Source of the DNA: Winslowiella iniecta
Lineage (GTDB): Bacteria; Pseudomonadota; Gammaproteobacteria; Enterobacterales; Enterobacteriaceae
Length of the DNA: 40,357 nucleotides
Direction of reading: 5' to 3'
Assembly: GCF_001267535.1 (NCBI RefSeq)
Contig: NZ_JRXE01000018.1
Coordinates: 1-40,357, forward strand
Shown here: positions 1 to 8,714 of the stretch, one piece after another
Layout of the letters: the number at the start of each line of letters is the position of its first letter
Numbering within the stretch: the stretch's first letter is position 1
Position numbers and translations under genes: made by a program
Notes under the pieces: generated by a model
What the model was told of the DNA's origin: nothing
Seen by the model: only the letters and a program-made list of their open reading frames with translations
Databases searched by the model: none

Positions 1-124
1 CGCTGATATCGCCATAGTTCATATCATCAGCAAAGTAATCATCCATTTTACGCTGGGTTTCATAGATACGGATTGGCAGTTGCAGCGCCGCAACCTGCGG
101 TTTTTCGTCGATATGAGTATCCAT
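1..124 (-). CDS. N-terminal fragment of an unrecognised protein
   Basis: An open frame reads leftward from an ATG at 124 off the window edge, giving 41 visible residues beginning MDTHIDEKPQVAAL and containing an acidic stretch (MDDYFADDMNYGD) around residues 27-39. A possible ribosome binding site (AGGA) lies about 8 bases upstream of the ATG. No signal peptide or membrane segment is visible. The sequence does not match the start of SdaC or SdaB, the usual E. coli neighbours of xni. I do not recognise it, and the rest of the gene lies outside the window. Confidence 0.55.
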   Translation of the reverse strand, partial: MDTHIDEKPQVAALQLPIRIYETQRKMDDYFADDMNYGDIS

Positions 125-538
125 AGATAACATCCTGTTATTATGTTTCAGTTCCTCAGGTAAGTAATATACGAGACAGCGGAACACAATGATAGTCTGT
201 CGGAAAAATAATCAGCGCGATTTCGTTAACTGTTCTTATTACAGTGTGAGTTAATTTTTCCCAGTGTCAAATAATTAAGATGGATATTATTAGTAGTGCA
301 TAATCCGAATGCGGATATGATGAATTTTATCAGGAGCGTATTGTTAGATTAACCATCTGGGTAACGGTTACCGGGGATGCAGTCCGCCTCTGGTGCACCG
401 GTGATCCGATTAATCATGCGGATCTGAGGTGGCATTTAAGCTGGCAGGGTGCTCAGTGTAATTTGATAATTGAAGGCGATATTATCGTTATTATTTAAGC
501 CGGGTGACCTGATAATTAAGCCACCCGATTAAAATAAC
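125..538. other. AT-rich intergenic region between the edge gene and xni
   Basis: This 414-base stretch holds no convincing gene. The left part should carry the promoter of the leftward edge gene; a TATATT-like -10 hexamer is visible on the minus strand near 168, without a good -35. A stop-free frame on the plus strand (304-498) has no ATG or GTG start. The right end contains a hairpin just past the xni stop codon. Confidence 0.5.
501..527 (-). terminator. Hairpin just downstream of xni, weak terminator candidate
   Basis: Inverted repeat CGGGTG (501-506) and CACCCG (522-527) with a 15-base loop, 11 bases past the xni stop codon on the minus strand. The downstream sequence is AT-rich but has no clean T run, so it may be a weak or factor-dependent 3' end signal. 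Confidence 0.3.
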
Positions 539-1297
539 TTAACCCGCCTCATAACGCAGTTCTTTAAGATTACCATCCAGCATTAAATCCGTTTTAAGCG
601 TTGCCACTTGCTGGCAAATAAACGCCATTTCACGGTGCTGCTCAAGTTTATTACGCCATTTTTCGGGGACTGCATCCAGCTGCTGATAAACGCCCTCCAG
701 TGAGCCGAAGTCCGCCAATAACTGGCTGGCACTTTTAGGTCCGATTCCGGCCACGCCGGGGATCTTGCTGCTGCTGATGCCTGCCAGGCCCCAGTAGTCG
801 GTGAGCTGTTGTGGCGTAACGCCAAATTCTTTAGCGATAAAAGGCATATCCAGCCAGCGCTTCTGAAAATAGTCGCGAATAAAAATCGTCGGCGCTAACA
901 GCTGGCAATAGCCTTTATCGGTGGAGACAATCGTCGCCTGATGGCCGCCTGACGCCACTTTTACCGCCAGCGTGGCCGCCAGGTCGTCGGCTTCATCGCC
1001 GGGTGAAGTCCAGCAGGTAACGCCAGCAGCGGCAAAGGCTTCGCGCAGCAGCGGCATCTCTGCTTGCAGGGTATCCGGCATCGGCGGGCGTCCGGCCTTA
1101 TAGTCGGGAAGCAACTGATGCCGCCAGCCGTCGCGCCGCTCGTCGTCGTCAAATACCGCGACAACATGACTCGGGCGGGTATGCATTAACAGTTGCTGTA
1201 ACGCCTGTACGCAGGTTTGCTGGCAGGGAGAGCCCTGAACAGCGTGAATGCGGCGAATCAGATTCAGCGCATCAACAATTAACAGATGATTAGTCAT
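539..1297 (-). CDS. xni: Flap endonuclease Xni (exonuclease IX)
   Basis: A 252-residue protein, matching the E. coli Xni length (251). It belongs to the 5'-3' exonuclease/FEN family related to the small domain of DNA polymerase I and acts on flapped DNA in the cytoplasm. Visible family signatures are the N-terminal acidic motif VDALNLIRR (residues 8-16), the arch-region motif [12 protein letters not shown], the metal-site motif [22 protein letters not shown], and a helix-3-turn-helix DNA-binding block [19 protein letters not shown] near residues 173-191. The ATG at 1297 gives the usual N-terminus. It is 42 bases downstream of ppnN on the same strand, separated by a hairpin. Family membership is certain; the cellular role of Xni is less clear than its fold. 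Confidence 0.95.
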   Translation of the reverse strand: MTNHLLIVDALNLIRRIHAVQGSPCQQTCVQALQQLLMHTRPSHVVAVFDDDERRDGWRHQLLPDYKAGRPPMPDTLQAEMPLLREAFAAAGVTCWTSPGDEADDLAATLAVKVASGGHQATIVSTDKGYCQLLAPTIFIRDYFQKRWLDMPFIAKEFGVTPQQLTDYWGLAGISSSKIPGVAGIGPKSASQLLADFGSLEGVYQQLDAVPEKWRNKLEQHREMAFICQQVATLKTDLMLDGNLKELRYEAG

Positions 1298-1310
1298 AAG
1301 CTCGAAGTCA

Positions 1311-1330
1311 GAGCGGCACGGATGCCGCTC
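1311..1330 (-). repeat. Hairpin between ppnN and xni
   Basis: Perfect 7-bp inverted repeat GAGCGGC (1311-1317) and GCCGCTC (1324-1330) with a 6-base loop, lying in the 42-base gap between the ppnN stop and the xni start. There is no T run, so it is not a canonical terminator. It may influence the relative expression of xni after ppnN. Confidence 0.4.
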
Positions 1331-1339
1331 ACTGGCAGG

Positions 1340-2704
1340 TTACTTTATGATTTCATAGCAGGGGATATAGGCGGTGCCCGGCAACTTCATGCGGTGCTGA
1401 GCGACAAATCCCTGTAGTAAATCGTCCATGTGGTGCATCATTTGCGCATCGCCGTGCAGCTTGTACGGCCCTTTCTCTTTGATCTCGCGGATGCCCATCT
1501 CTTTTACATTACCGGCAACGATGCCTGAAAATGCCCGGCGCAGCGCGGCGGCCAGTTTCTCTGGCGGTTGATTCGGATAGAGATTGAGATTAGCCATATT
1601 TTCATGGGTCGGCATAAACGGCACCTGAAGGTCTGGCGCAATACGAATCGACCAGTTAAAGCTGTACGCATCGCCGGTTTCGCGACGATTCTCTTTAACC
1701 TGCGGCATCGCCTTTTTCATCTGGCGTGCCACTTCGGCGGCATCGTCAATGATGATGGTGTAATGGCGACGTGCCTGTTCACCTACCGTATTGACGATAA
1801 ACTGATCCAGCACGCGGAAGTAATCTGCACTCTCTTTGGGGCCGGTCAGGATCAACGGCAGCACCTGATCGTGGTTCTGCGGGTTCATCAGAATTCCCAA
1901 CAGATACAGTAACTCTTCCGCGGTACCGACCCCGCCGGGGAAGATGATAATGCCATGAGCAATGCGCACAAACGCCTCAAGGCGTTTTTCAATGTCCGGC
2001 ATAATAATCAGTTCATTGACCAGCGGATTGGGTGGCTCAGCCGCAATGATCGATGGTTCCGTCAGGCCAATAAAGCGGCCATCTTTGTAGCGTTGCTGGG
2101 CGTGACCGACGGCGGCGCCTTTCATTGGCGCTTCCATTACGCCTGGCCCGCAGCCGGTACAGATATTCAGCTCGCGCAGGCCAAGCTGTGAACCGACGCT
2201 GCGACAATACTGATATTCCGTCGCGTTAATCGAGTGTCCACCCCAGCAGACCACCATATTCGGCTCTTCGCCGATATGCAGCGCCCGCGCATTACGCAGA
2301 ATCGAGAACACCATATTGGTGATATGGATGGAGTCTTCCTGATTCAGGTGCTGGAAACGTTCGGCATGGGTAATCTGGCCATTGACGAACAGGATATCGC
2401 GCAGTACTGCAAACAGGTTGGCCTGTAGCGAGCGAATAATGCGACCGTCGACAAACGCCTCTTCCGGCGGATTGATCAGTTCCAGCTTTACACCACGTTC
2501 GCGACGCAGCACGTTGATATCAAAGCTTTCGAAGCGGGAGAGCAGTTCATGGCTGCTGTCGGTTTGACTTCCGGAGTTAAGCACGGCGAGTGAACAGTTA
2601 CGGAACAGCTGATAGAGGTCACTGCTGGCAGTGCGCTTCAGCATGTCAACTTCCAGCTGCGAGAGCAAATCCATCGAGCCAAGAGGGCTAATATGTGTAA
2701 TCAA
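1340..2704 (-). CDS. ppnN: Pyrimidine/purine nucleotide 5'-monophosphate nucleosidase PpnN
   Basis: A 454-residue protein that matches E. coli PpnN (YgdH) from [12 protein letters not shown] to the end. It cleaves the N-glycosidic bond of nucleoside monophosphates to give a free base and ribose 5-phosphate, and in E. coli its activity is tuned by (p)ppGpp. It carries the lysine-decarboxylase-like (LOG) core: [28 protein letters not shown] and the phosphate-binding [18 protein letters not shown], with extra N- and C-terminal PpnN domains. The start is a TTG at 2702-2704 preceded by a strong AAGGAG; no in-frame ATG gives the conserved N-terminus. Upstream lies a structured leader (2756-2834). 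The alarmone synthase gene relA is in the same window. Confidence 0.95.
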   Translation of the reverse strand: MITHISPLGSMDLLSQLEVDMLKRTASSDLYQLFRNCSLAVLNSGSQTDSSHELLSRFESFDINVLRRERGVKLELINPPEEAFVDGRIIRSLQANLFAVLRDILFVNGQITHAERFQHLNQEDSIHITNMVFSILRNARALHIGEEPNMVVCWGGHSINATEYQYCRSVGSQLGLRELNICTGCGPGVMEAPMKGAAVGHAQQRYKDGRFIGLTEPSIIAAEPPNPLVNELIIMPDIEKRLEAFVRIAHGIIIFPGGVGTAEELLYLLGILMNPQNHDQVLPLILTGPKESADYFRVLDQFIVNTVGEQARRHYTIIIDDAAEVARQMKKAMPQVKENRRETGDAYSFNWSIRIAPDLQVPFMPTHENMANLNLYPNQPPEKLAAALRRAFSGIVAGNVKEMGIREIKEKGPYKLHGDAQMMHHMDDLLQGFVAQHRMKLPGTAYIPCYEIIK

Positions 2705-2755
2705 ATGAACTCCTTTGCACCCGCCTGGGTGATTGGTGACTCTGTGCGCATAAGT

Positions 2756-2834
2756 CGGTACAGAGACGAAAAATCCTTTGTCGACGCCAGCTTATTACGC
2801 AGCGCCCGACTTCAGATTAACGTCCTCTGTACCG
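2756..2834 (-). ncRNA. Predicted structured leader RNA upstream of ppnN
   Basis: On the minus strand, arms at 2826-2834 and 2756-2764 (CGGTACAGA with TCTGTACCG) pair over 9 bp and continue, after one bulged G, through GACG/CGTC (2821-2824 with 2765-2768). This makes a 13-bp stem enclosing 52 bases that contain a further GTCG/CGAC pair. The element ends 51 bases before the ppnN start codon and begins 52 bases after the queF stop codon. It could be a regulatory 5' leader, a processed 3' end of queF, or a small RNA. I do not recognise it as a known family. Confidence 0.35.
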
Positions 2835-2869
2835 GTTTCACAACTGATTCCGCAACCCGTTTACTGGCC

Positions 2870-2885
2870 TGCGAGATATCTCGCA
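2870..2885. repeat. Perfect 16-bp palindrome after queF
   Basis: TGCGAGATATCTCGCA reads the same on both strands and begins one base past the queF stop codon. As RNA it would form a 6-bp stem with an AUAU loop; no T run follows on the minus strand. It could be a protein binding site or a 3'-end hairpin. Confidence 0.4.
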
Positions 2886-2886
2886 A

Positions 2887-3732
2887 TTACTGACGAACCA
2901 GTCGTGAATGTGACGGGGTAAAATCGCTATTGGTGCGCCACGGATTAATGTCGAGGCCACCGCGACGGGTATAGCGTGCGTAAACCGACAGTGTTTCTGG
3001 CTGGCAGAAACGCTGGATATCATTGAAAATCCGCTCAACGCACTGTTCGTGGAATTCGTTGTGGTGACGGAAAGAGACCAGATAACGCAGCAGCGCTTCG
3101 CGGTCAATGCGAGGGCCACGATAGCGAATCTGCACCGACCCCCAGTCTGGCTGATTGGTGATCAGGCAGTTGGATTTTAGCAGGTGGCTGACCAGTGTCT
3201 CTTCCACCACTTCAGTGGCGGTGGCATTTTTCAGGTAATCAGCATTGAACTGATAGTTATCAATGGTGATGTCCTGCTCATCAATGCAGTTGCCGTCAAA
3301 ATGGCCGATTGGCTGTCCTTCAACTTCCTGCAAGCGAAACAGCGCCACGCTGACTTCACCTTGCGCACAGGCGCTGAGATCGCGCTCAAGCGTCTGACGA
3401 ACTTCGCCCCAGTCGGAGAACGGCGTCTGGTTAAAGCTGTTCAGATAGAGCTTAAAGCTTTTCGACTCTATCAGATTAAGGCTGCTGGCATTCAGCACCA
3501 CTTCGCCGACGGCAACCTGCGGTACGCCTTTGCTGTTCAGCCATGACAGCTCATACAGGGTCCAGATATCGGCACCGCTAAACGGTAAGCTGTCCGGATA
3601 GAGACCCAGCGGCTCGCGGTTCATGCTGCGTGGCACCGCCTGCAATAAACTGGCATCGTAACGATCGTGATATTCTGTTGCTTTACCTAAGGTCAGGCCG
3701 TGCAAAGCCTGATGCTGTTCGTGTGTAGACAT
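2887..3732 (-). CDS. queF: NADPH-dependent 7-cyano-7-deazaguanine reductase QueF
   Basis: A 281-residue two-domain QueF, the long form typical of gammaproteobacteria (E. coli 282). It reduces the nitrile of preQ0 to the amine preQ1 in queuosine synthesis, in the cytoplasm. The NADPH-binding QueF motif [15 protein letters not shown] lies at residues 89-103, and the nucleophilic cysteine that forms the thioimide is C189 in [13 protein letters not shown]. The ATG at 3732 gives the expected N-terminus. It is transcribed away from syd. The upstream pathway genes queD and queE are about 25 kb away in the same window. Confidence 0.96.
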   Translation of the reverse strand: MSTHEQHQALHGLTLGKATEYHDRYDASLLQAVPRSMNREPLGLYPDSLPFSGADIWTLYELSWLNSKGVPQVAVGEVVLNASSLNLIESKSFKLYLNSFNQTPFSDWGEVRQTLERDLSACAQGEVSVALFRLQEVEGQPIGHFDGNCIDEQDITIDNYQFNADYLKNATATEVVEETLVSHLLKSNCLITNQPDWGSVQIRYRGPRIDREALLRYLVSFRHHNEFHEQCVERIFNDIQRFCQPETLSVYARYTRRGGLDINPWRTNSDFTPSHSRLVRQ

Positions 3733-3875
3733 ACTGTTACCTTAATGGCCTGCTCCGCAGGCTAAACTGTCGAATCTACCTGTGTAGCTGCAACGCCAAC
3801 TACTTTGGGTATACTAATCGCCGATACGACGGTTTATAAGTGTAACTTAGCTGGCCAACAGTGAGAAAATTAAAG

Positions 3876-4418
3876 ATGGAACAGACCTCCCAGGCGCTGA
3901 CAGATTTTACCACCCGCTACTGTGCGCTCTGGCAGCAGCAGTGCGGACATCTGCCCGCCAGCGACGCACTGTACGGGGTGGCGTCCCCCTGTATTGCACA
4001 AACGCTGGAGGACGAAGTTTACTGGCAGCCACAGCCCTTTACGCTGGCAAAAAATCTTGATGCGGTGGAGCGCGCGATAGATCTGCGGATTCAGCCCGCC
4101 GTGGAGGCGTTCTATACCACCCAGTTTGCTGGCGATATGTCAGCTCAGCTGGACGGACGGGAACTGTCTCTGGTGCAGGTCTGGAGTGAAGAGGATTTCG
4201 TCAGAGTACAGGAAAATCTGATTGGCCACCTGGTGATGAAGCGCCGTCTGAAGCACTCACCGACGCTGTTTATTGCCACCACCGAGTCAGAATTAGAGGT
4301 GATATCGGTGTGTAATCTCAGCGGTGAAGTGATTGTCGAGCAGCTGGGTAAACAAAAACGTGAGGTTCTGGCCGGTTCACTTGCTGAGTTTCTCGCGTTA
4401 ATACAACCTGTTAGATGA
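3876..4418 (+). CDS. syd: SecY-interacting protein Syd
   Basis: A 180-residue protein matching E. coli Syd (181). Syd associates with the SecY subunit of the translocon at the inner face of the membrane and is thought to act in quality control of SecY complexes. Conserved stretches seen are [41 protein letters not shown] and [20 protein letters not shown]. The frame is open from a GTG at 3861, but the ATG at 3876 ([11 protein letters not shown]) aligns with the family start, so I chose that. It is divergent from queF with a 143-base gap containing a TATACT hexamer at 3810-3815. It is followed by the csrB regulatory region. Confidence 0.93.
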   Translation: MEQTSQALTDFTTRYCALWQQQCGHLPASDALYGVASPCIAQTLEDEVYWQPQPFTLAKNLDAVERAIDLRIQPAVEAFYTTQFAGDMSAQLDGRELSLVQVWSEEDFVRVQENLIGHLVMKRRLKHSPTLFIATTESELEVISVCNLSGEVIVEQLGKQKREVLAGSLAEFLALIQPVR

Positions 4419-4445
4419 TATTTTTGCGATATTACCCCGCTTTGG

Positions 4446-4478
4446 TGTGAGACATCTCTTACATGGCATGTAAGAGAT
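4446..4478 (+). promoter_or_regulatory. UvrY (GacA-type) box upstream of csrB, with overlapping palindrome
   Basis: TGTGAGACATCTCTTACA (4446-4463) fits the GacA/UvrY box TGTAAG-N6-CTTACA with one mismatch. It lies about 155-170 bases upstream of the estimated csrB start, similar to the upstream UvrY site known for E. coli csrB. A second TGTAAG half-site follows at 4469-4474, and 4454-4478 forms a palindrome with 12-bp arms around a single central G. Binding by UvrY, the partner of BarA encoded at 15840-18569, is inferred. The same palindrome could also shape the syd transcript end, but no T run follows. Confidence 0.65.
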
Positions 4479-4617
4479 CGCCAGAAAATCCATGACGTTA
4501 TTTCACGATTAAAAAGTGAAAATATTCTAAATCATGAAGTTAGAGCGATTCTGACAGTATGACAGTTGTAAGACGAATCCATAAATGCGGCAACTATCTT
4601 GTTTACTGTTGCTGTTC

Positions 4618-4956
4618 TGGCAGAATGCCTGGCATCAGGAAGGAGACTGTGGACTGGACGACGTCAGGATGATGTCACTTCAGGATGAAGCGGACCACAT
4701 CCGGACGATGCACGGAAAGGCTTCAGGAAGAAGCAAGGATATCTCAGGATGAGATATGGACACCTCCAGGAAGGAGAATGAGAGCCATACCAGGAAGGTG
4801 TGGTGGGCCAGGATGCCAAAGGATGATAAGCCGGGATGGCTTAATGTGTCAGGATGGCACACAGGAAAAGTTTTCAAGGATGAGCAGGGAGCACAAAAGT
4901 AGCTGGAGCGCTGCAAACGAACCGGGAGCACTGTTTTTACAGTGCTCCCTTTTTTT
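4618..4956 (+). ncRNA. csrB: CsrB regulatory RNA (CsrA antagonist)
   Basis: This segment has about two dozen GGA triplets, most as AGGA or CAGGAUG in the loops of short hairpins (for example CTTCAGGATGAAG, TCTCAGGATGAGA, CTCCAGGAAGGAG, AGCCGGGATGGCT). Such repeats sequester many copies of the translational regulator CsrA. The 3' half is closely similar to E. coli CsrB, including AAGGATGAGCAGGGAGCA, AAAGTAGCTGGA and GAACCGGGAGC, and it ends in a strong intrinsic terminator. The location between syd and yqcC is the same as in E. coli. The 5' end is estimated from alignment with E. coli and a weak -10 (TACTGT, 4604-4609), so it may be off by about 15 bases. Length about 340 nt, close to the E. 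coli RNA (369). Confidence 0.93.
4924..4956 (+). terminator. Intrinsic terminator of csrB
   Basis: Perfect 11-bp stem GGGAGCACTGT (4924-4934) with ACAGTGCTCCC (4939-4949), a TTTT loop, and seven T residues at 4950-4956. Confidence 0.97.
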
Positions 4957-5035
4957 GTTCATACTTTTTACCCGATCGTCGCGGGGTGTTATTCTTGCCG
5001 CCCAATTTCTCTTGTCTCTTCACCCGAGGTTGCCG

Positions 5036-5365
5036 ATGAGTCGTGAACAACAGGTTCACCAACGTTTGCTGGACATAGCCCAGGTCATGCAGGACAGCGG
5101 GCTGTGGCAAAGCAGTGCGCCAGATACCGCCGCGTTTAACAGTACCGAGCCTTTCTGCCTCGACACCATGTTGCCACTGGAGTGGTTGCAGTGGGTGCTG
5201 CTGCCGCGTATGCAGGCATTGCTGGACGCCAGCGCACCGTTACCGAAAAATTTTTCCGTCACCCCTTATTATGAAGAGGCGCTGGAAGCCAGCGTAGCCG
5301 GCCGCTTGTTGCTGTTGAGCCAGCTAAAAGCGCTGGACGATCTTTTTACGGACAGCGCCGACTAA
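5036..5365 (+). CDS. yqcC: YqcC family protein
   Basis: A 109-residue cytoplasmic protein of the YqcC family (E. coli YqcC is also 109). No biochemical function is established to my knowledge; the fold is predicted all-helical. The frame is open for another 117 codons upstream, but that part is csrB RNA. The ATG at 5036 (MSREQQVHQRLLDIAQ), preceded by CGAGG at a good distance, is the true start. Its stop codon overlaps the truC start codon by one base (TAATG), so the two are likely translationally coupled, as in E. coli. The csrB terminator ends only about 80 bases upstream, so this operon needs a promoter in that short gap. Confidence 0.92.
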   Translation: MSREQQVHQRLLDIAQVMQDSGLWQSSAPDTAAFNSTEPFCLDTMLPLEWLQWVLLPRMQALLDASAPLPKNFSVTPYYEEALEASVAGRLLLLSQLKALDDLFTDSAD

Positions 5366-6144
5366 TGCTGGAAATTATTTATCAGGATGAACACCTGGTC
5401 GCGGTGAACAAGCCCGCTGGCTGGCTGGTTCACCGCAGCTGGCTGGATCGTAAAGAGAAAGTGGTAGTGATGCAGACAGTGCGTGACCAGATTGGTCAGC
5501 ATGTCTTTACCGCCCATCGCCTCGACCGACCGACTTCTGGCGTGCTGTTAATGGGCCTGTCGAGTGAGGTTGGCCGTCTGTTGTCGCAGCAGTTTGAACA
5601 ACATCAGATGCAGAAAACTTATCATGCGCTGGTGCGTGGCTGGCTGGATGGCGAAGAACGTATCGACTATCCGCTGACGGAAGAGCTGGACAAGATTGCT
5701 GATAAGTTTGCCAGCGGGGATAACGGGCCGAAGTCGGCGATAACCGATTATCGTTCCGTGGCTCAGGTTGAGATGCCGTTTGCGATTGGCCGCTATGATT
5801 GTGCGCGCTACACGCTGGTCGAATTGCAGCCGCATACCGGCCGTAAACATCAGTTGCGTCGCCATATGTCGCATCTGCGCCATCCGATTATTGGCGACAG
5901 CGCGCACGGTGATTTAAAGCAGAACCGCGGCGCAGCGCAACACTTCGGCTGTCAGCGCCTGATGCTGCATGCCAGCAGTCTGGCACTTAACCATCCGGTG
6001 ACCGGCGAACCGTTGGTGATCCGTGCCGGGCTGGATGCTGTCTGGCAACAGATGATGCAGCAGTTTGGCTGGCAACAGTGTCTCCCTGATGTTCCCAGGG
6101 TTGAGTTTGCCGCGACAGCAAGTCAGGATAGTGCATCAATTTAA
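5365..6144 (+). CDS. truC: tRNA pseudouridine(65) synthase TruC
   Basis: A 259-residue RluA-type pseudouridine synthase (E. coli TruC 260), which isomerises U65 in the T-stem of tRNAs including tRNA-Ile and tRNA-Asp. The catalytic motif is HRLDRPTSGVLL with the nucleophilic Asp at residue 54. Further family motifs are VNKPAGWLVHRS near the N-terminus, YTLVELQPHTGRKHQLRRH and HPIIGDSAHGD. There is no N-terminal S4 domain, which fits TruC rather than RluC/D. It overlaps yqcC by one base, and yqcA starts 11 bases after its stop. Confidence 0.95.
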   Translation: MLEIIYQDEHLVAVNKPAGWLVHRSWLDRKEKVVVMQTVRDQIGQHVFTAHRLDRPTSGVLLMGLSSEVGRLLSQQFEQHQMQKTYHALVRGWLDGEERIDYPLTEELDKIADKFASGDNGPKSAITDYRSVAQVEMPFAIGRYDCARYTLVELQPHTGRKHQLRRHMSHLRHPIIGDSAHGDLKQNRGAAQHFGCQRLMLHASSLALNHPVTGEPLVIRAGLDAVWQQMMQQFGWQQCLPDVPRVEFAATASQDSASI

Positions 6145-6155
6145 GGAGATAAGTT

Positions 6156-6602
6156 ATGTCGCAGGTGGGTATTTTTGTCGGAACCGTTTACGGAAATGCA
6201 TTGCTGGTGGCGGAAGAGGCGGAGCCAGTGCTTCAGCAGGCGGGCCATCAGGTAAAGATTTTTGAGGATGCCACGCTGGCTGACTGGCAGCAGTACAGCG
6301 ACCAGGTGGCGCTGATTATTACCTCTACCACCGGTCAGGGCGATTTTCCCGACAGCATCGCCGGACTGTTTCATGCAATCAGGGATCAATTGGGTCACCA
6401 GCCGCAGCTGCAATACGGGGTGATTGCCCTGGGTGACAGCAGCTATGATCACTTCTGCGGCGCGGGCAAAAACTTTGATGCGTTGTTGCAGGAGCAGGGC
6501 GCGACGCGCGTGGGCGAGCTGTTGACCATTGATGCAATGGAAAATCCTGAGCCAGAAGCGGTCACTACGCCCTGGGTTGAGGCCTGGGCAAAACTGATCT
6601 GA
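6156..6602 (+). CDS. yqcA: Flavodoxin YqcA
   Basis: A 148-residue short-chain flavodoxin of the YqcA/MioC type (E. coli YqcA 149), expected to bind FMN and carry electrons in the cytoplasm. The phosphate-binding loop is GTVYGNA near residues 8-14, followed by [12 protein letters not shown] and the second flavin loop [18 protein letters not shown]. An AAGGAG sits eight bases before the ATG. It is the last gene of the yqcC-truC-yqcA unit and converges with garD. The physiological redox partner is not known from sequence. Confidence 0.93.
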   Translation: MSQVGIFVGTVYGNALLVAEEAEPVLQQAGHQVKIFEDATLADWQQYSDQVALIITSTTGQGDFPDSIAGLFHAIRDQLGHQPQLQYGVIALGDSSYDHFCGAGKNFDALLQEQGATRVGELLTIDAMENPEPEAVTTPWVEAWAKLI

Positions 6603-6605
6603 TGA

Positions 6606-6632
6606 GTCGGGGCCGCTACGGCTGGCCCCGAC
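6606..6632. terminator. Strong hairpin between convergent yqcA and garD
   Basis: Perfect 9-bp inverted repeat GTCGGGGCC (6606-6614) and GGCCCCGAC (6624-6632) with a 9-base loop, four bases past the yqcA stop and just beyond the garD 3' end. There is no T run on either side, so it is a probable 3'-end hairpin rather than a textbook intrinsic terminator. Confidence 0.45.
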
Positions 6633-6638
6633 CAGACT

Positions 6639-8198
6639 TCAGGTAACCGGTGCCGGGTTAAACACCGCCAGCGCATTGCGAATTCCCCAGCGATCGGACC
6701 AGGTTTGCTGTCTGCCGCTGGCAATTTCCAGAATCAACTCAAACAGACGCCAGCCGACCTGTTCAATGGTTTCTTCGCCGGTCGCAATGGTGCCGGCGTT
6801 AATATCCATTAAGTCATGCCAGCGCTCTGCCAGCGCGTTACGCGTCGCCATTTTGATCACCGGAATCGCCGCCAGGCCGTATGGCGTACCGCGTCCGGTG
6901 GTAAATACCTGTAGCGTGATGCCGGAAGCCATCTGCTGCGTGCCGCAAACGAAATCACTGGCGGGCGTGGCGGCGTAAATTAAGCCGCGTTTGGTCGGAC
7001 GCTGTCCCGGTGACAACACTTCAACAATCGCGCTACGGCCGGACTTGGCAATCGAACCCAGCGCTTTTTCCACCACATTCGCCAGTCCACCTTTCTTGTT
7101 GCCCGGTGACGGATTGGCGCTGCGGTCAGTCTGCCCCTGATTGAGATAGTCGTCATACCATGCCATCTCTTCCAGTAGCCGTTTGCCGACCGCTTCATTA
7201 ACCACGCGCGGCGTCAGCAGATGGATCGCATCGCGCACTTCGGTGACTTCAGAGAACATCACTGTGGCACCGCAGCGCACCAGCAGGTCAGAGGCGAAGC
7301 CGACCGCCGGATTGGCGGTGACGCCGGAAAAGGCATCGCTGCCGCCGCACTGCATGCCGACAATCAGTTCCGACGCCGGGCACTGCTCGCGCTGGCGCTG
7401 ATTCAGTCGCTGCAAATGGCGTTCGGCCACCTGCAAAATCTCCTGCACCATCGCCTGGAAGCCCACCAGTTTTTCATCCTGCAAGCGCACAATATCTTGC
7501 TCATCGAGCGAGATGACCTGCACGTCTTCAGTGCCGGTCAATAGTTTCTCCGGCTGCAATTTTTCGCAGCCAAGACCGACCACCATCACTTCTCCGCCAA
7601 AGTTGGCGTTTAGCGCCAGGTTATGAATGGTGCGAATCGGCACGACCGCAGCGGGTGCATTGATCGCCACCCCACAGCCATAAAGGTGATTCAGCGCCAC
7701 CACGCCATCGACATTCGGGTAACGCGGCAGCAATTCGCGCTCGATTATCGCCACCACATAGTCCACGACGCCGGCCACGCAGTGTACGCTGGTGGTAATC
7801 CCCAGCAGATTGCGGGTGCCGACGCTGCCGTCGGCGTTGCGATAGCCGGCGAAAGTGTAACCTTCCAGGGCTGGCAGCGCGTCGGGTACACGATTAGCCA
7901 ACGGTAAACTGGCCAGCGGTGGTGCTTCGGGTAGCGCCACCAGCGACTCTTCAATCCAGCTGCCTCGCGCGATATTACGCAGCGCATAACCAATCACTTC
8001 GCCGTAACGAATAATATGACCGCCGCTGGCGATAGGACTTAACGCCACTTTATGTCCCTGTGGAACATGTTCGGTTAATTGCAGACCGCAGTTAAATGTG
8101 GTGCCAGCGGGCAGGCCATTATTATTCACCACAATCGCCACGTTATCGGTTTCATGCACCTTTATATACAGCGGTACTTCATCAGTTATTTTATTCAT
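6639..8198 (-). CDS. garD: Galactarate dehydratase GarD
   Basis: A 519-residue protein closely matching E. coli GarD (523). It dehydrates galactarate (D-galactaric acid) to 5-keto-4-deoxy-D-glucarate and belongs to the UxaA/GarD family of metal-dependent dehydratases. The N-terminal SAF-like domain includes FYIKV-like [14 protein letters not shown] and [10 protein letters not shown] (first 80 residues). The long C-terminal domain carries [58 protein letters not shown] and [15 protein letters not shown]. It is transcribed divergently from gudP across a 516-base regulatory region. In E. coli K-12 garD is far from gudPXD, so this arrangement brings both aldarate dehydratases together. Confidence 0.96.
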   Translation of the reverse strand: MNKITDEVPLYIKVHETDNVAIVVNNNGLPAGTTFNCGLQLTEHVPQGHKVALSPIASGGHIIRYGEVIGYALRNIARGSWIEESLVALPEAPPLASLPLANRVPDALPALEGYTFAGYRNADGSVGTRNLLGITTSVHCVAGVVDYVVAIIERELLPRYPNVDGVVALNHLYGCGVAINAPAAVVPIRTIHNLALNANFGGEVMVVGLGCEKLQPEKLLTGTEDVQVISLDEQDIVRLQDEKLVGFQAMVQEILQVAERHLQRLNQRQREQCPASELIVGMQCGGSDAFSGVTANPAVGFASDLLVRCGATVMFSEVTEVRDAIHLLTPRVVNEAVGKRLLEEMAWYDDYLNQGQTDRSANPSPGNKKGGLANVVEKALGSIAKSGRSAIVEVLSPGQRPTKRGLIYAATPASDFVCGTQQMASGITLQVFTTGRGTPYGLAAIPVIKMATRNALAERWHDLMDINAGTIATGEETIEQVGWRLFELILEIASGRQQTWSDRWGIRNALAVFNPAPVT

Positions 8199-8714
8199 TG
8201 CTCTAATGTCCTGTTTTTTATTTGCAGGTACAGGCTTTTGGAAAACGGGTTACTGCCACGACATCAATCATATTTGCTGAACGAAAGTATATGTTGCGCT
8301 GGCTGCCGCCGACACTATGCAAATGTCGGTGTTTACGCCGTGCTGACGTCCAGATTTCGTGCAAATCTACGAAGGCAAGAGAAGATGCTCACAAACAAAA
8401 GCCAGCAAAATCACAGTGTGCGGCAAATCTCATGGAAAAAACCCATTTCGTGAGCGGTCGCGCATCGTATTGTGCAAACGCCATAAAATAGGGTTCAAAA
8501 CACCGCTAATGTCATGCAGGGTTCTAATGTGCCGCTGGCGCGGGATTCATATACTTCTTCTGGTGTTGAAAGTCAGGTTATTCACCACGCTGCGTAATCA
8601 ACGTATTTGCTGATAAAAAAACGCTGTGTTTAACCCAACATCATTCTGATACCCACGCCGGTGTCTGTTGTTCAGAGTGAAAATAGCTAACCGCTCTATT
8701 TTCAGGAGTGCATC
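8199..8714. promoter_or_regulatory. Divergent garD / gudP control region
   Basis: This 516-base gap has no convincing gene; short stop-free frames here lack family resemblance and ribosome binding sites. It should hold promoters for both directions. Visible elements are an inverted repeat AGATTT-N5-AAATCT (8352-8368), a possible CRP site (8417-8432), and an AGGAGT ribosome binding site before gudP. In E. coli the gar/gud genes are activated by CdaR (SdaR); no cdaR gene is in this window and I cannot name its site here. Confidence 0.5.
8417..8432 (+). promoter_or_regulatory. Possible CRP binding site
   Basis: TGTGC-N6-TCTCA matches 8 of the 10 defined positions of the CRP consensus TGTGA-N6-TCACA. 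Catabolite control of aldarate use would be expected. One site with two mismatches is weak evidence. Confidence 0.3.

Noticed and set aside
304-498. 65-codon stop-free frame ending LIIEGDIIVII
   Set aside because: It has no ATG, GTG or TTG in frame near a ribosome binding site; the only option is an ATT at 340 just 3 bases after GAG. Length is within chance expectation.
2693-2893. 66-codon plus-strand frame between ppnN and queF
   Set aside because: It overlaps both flanking genes antisense, has no ribosome binding site, and covers the inverted repeat that better explains the sequence.
4685-5035. N-terminal extension of the YqcC frame (117 codons)
   Set aside because: The sequence is csrB RNA with its terminator; the conserved YqcC start is the ATG at 5036.
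8222-8613. Overlapping 84-89 codon frames in the garD-gudP gap
   Set aside because: They overlap each other in different frames, lack good ribosome binding sites and resemble no family; the gap is better read as a control region.
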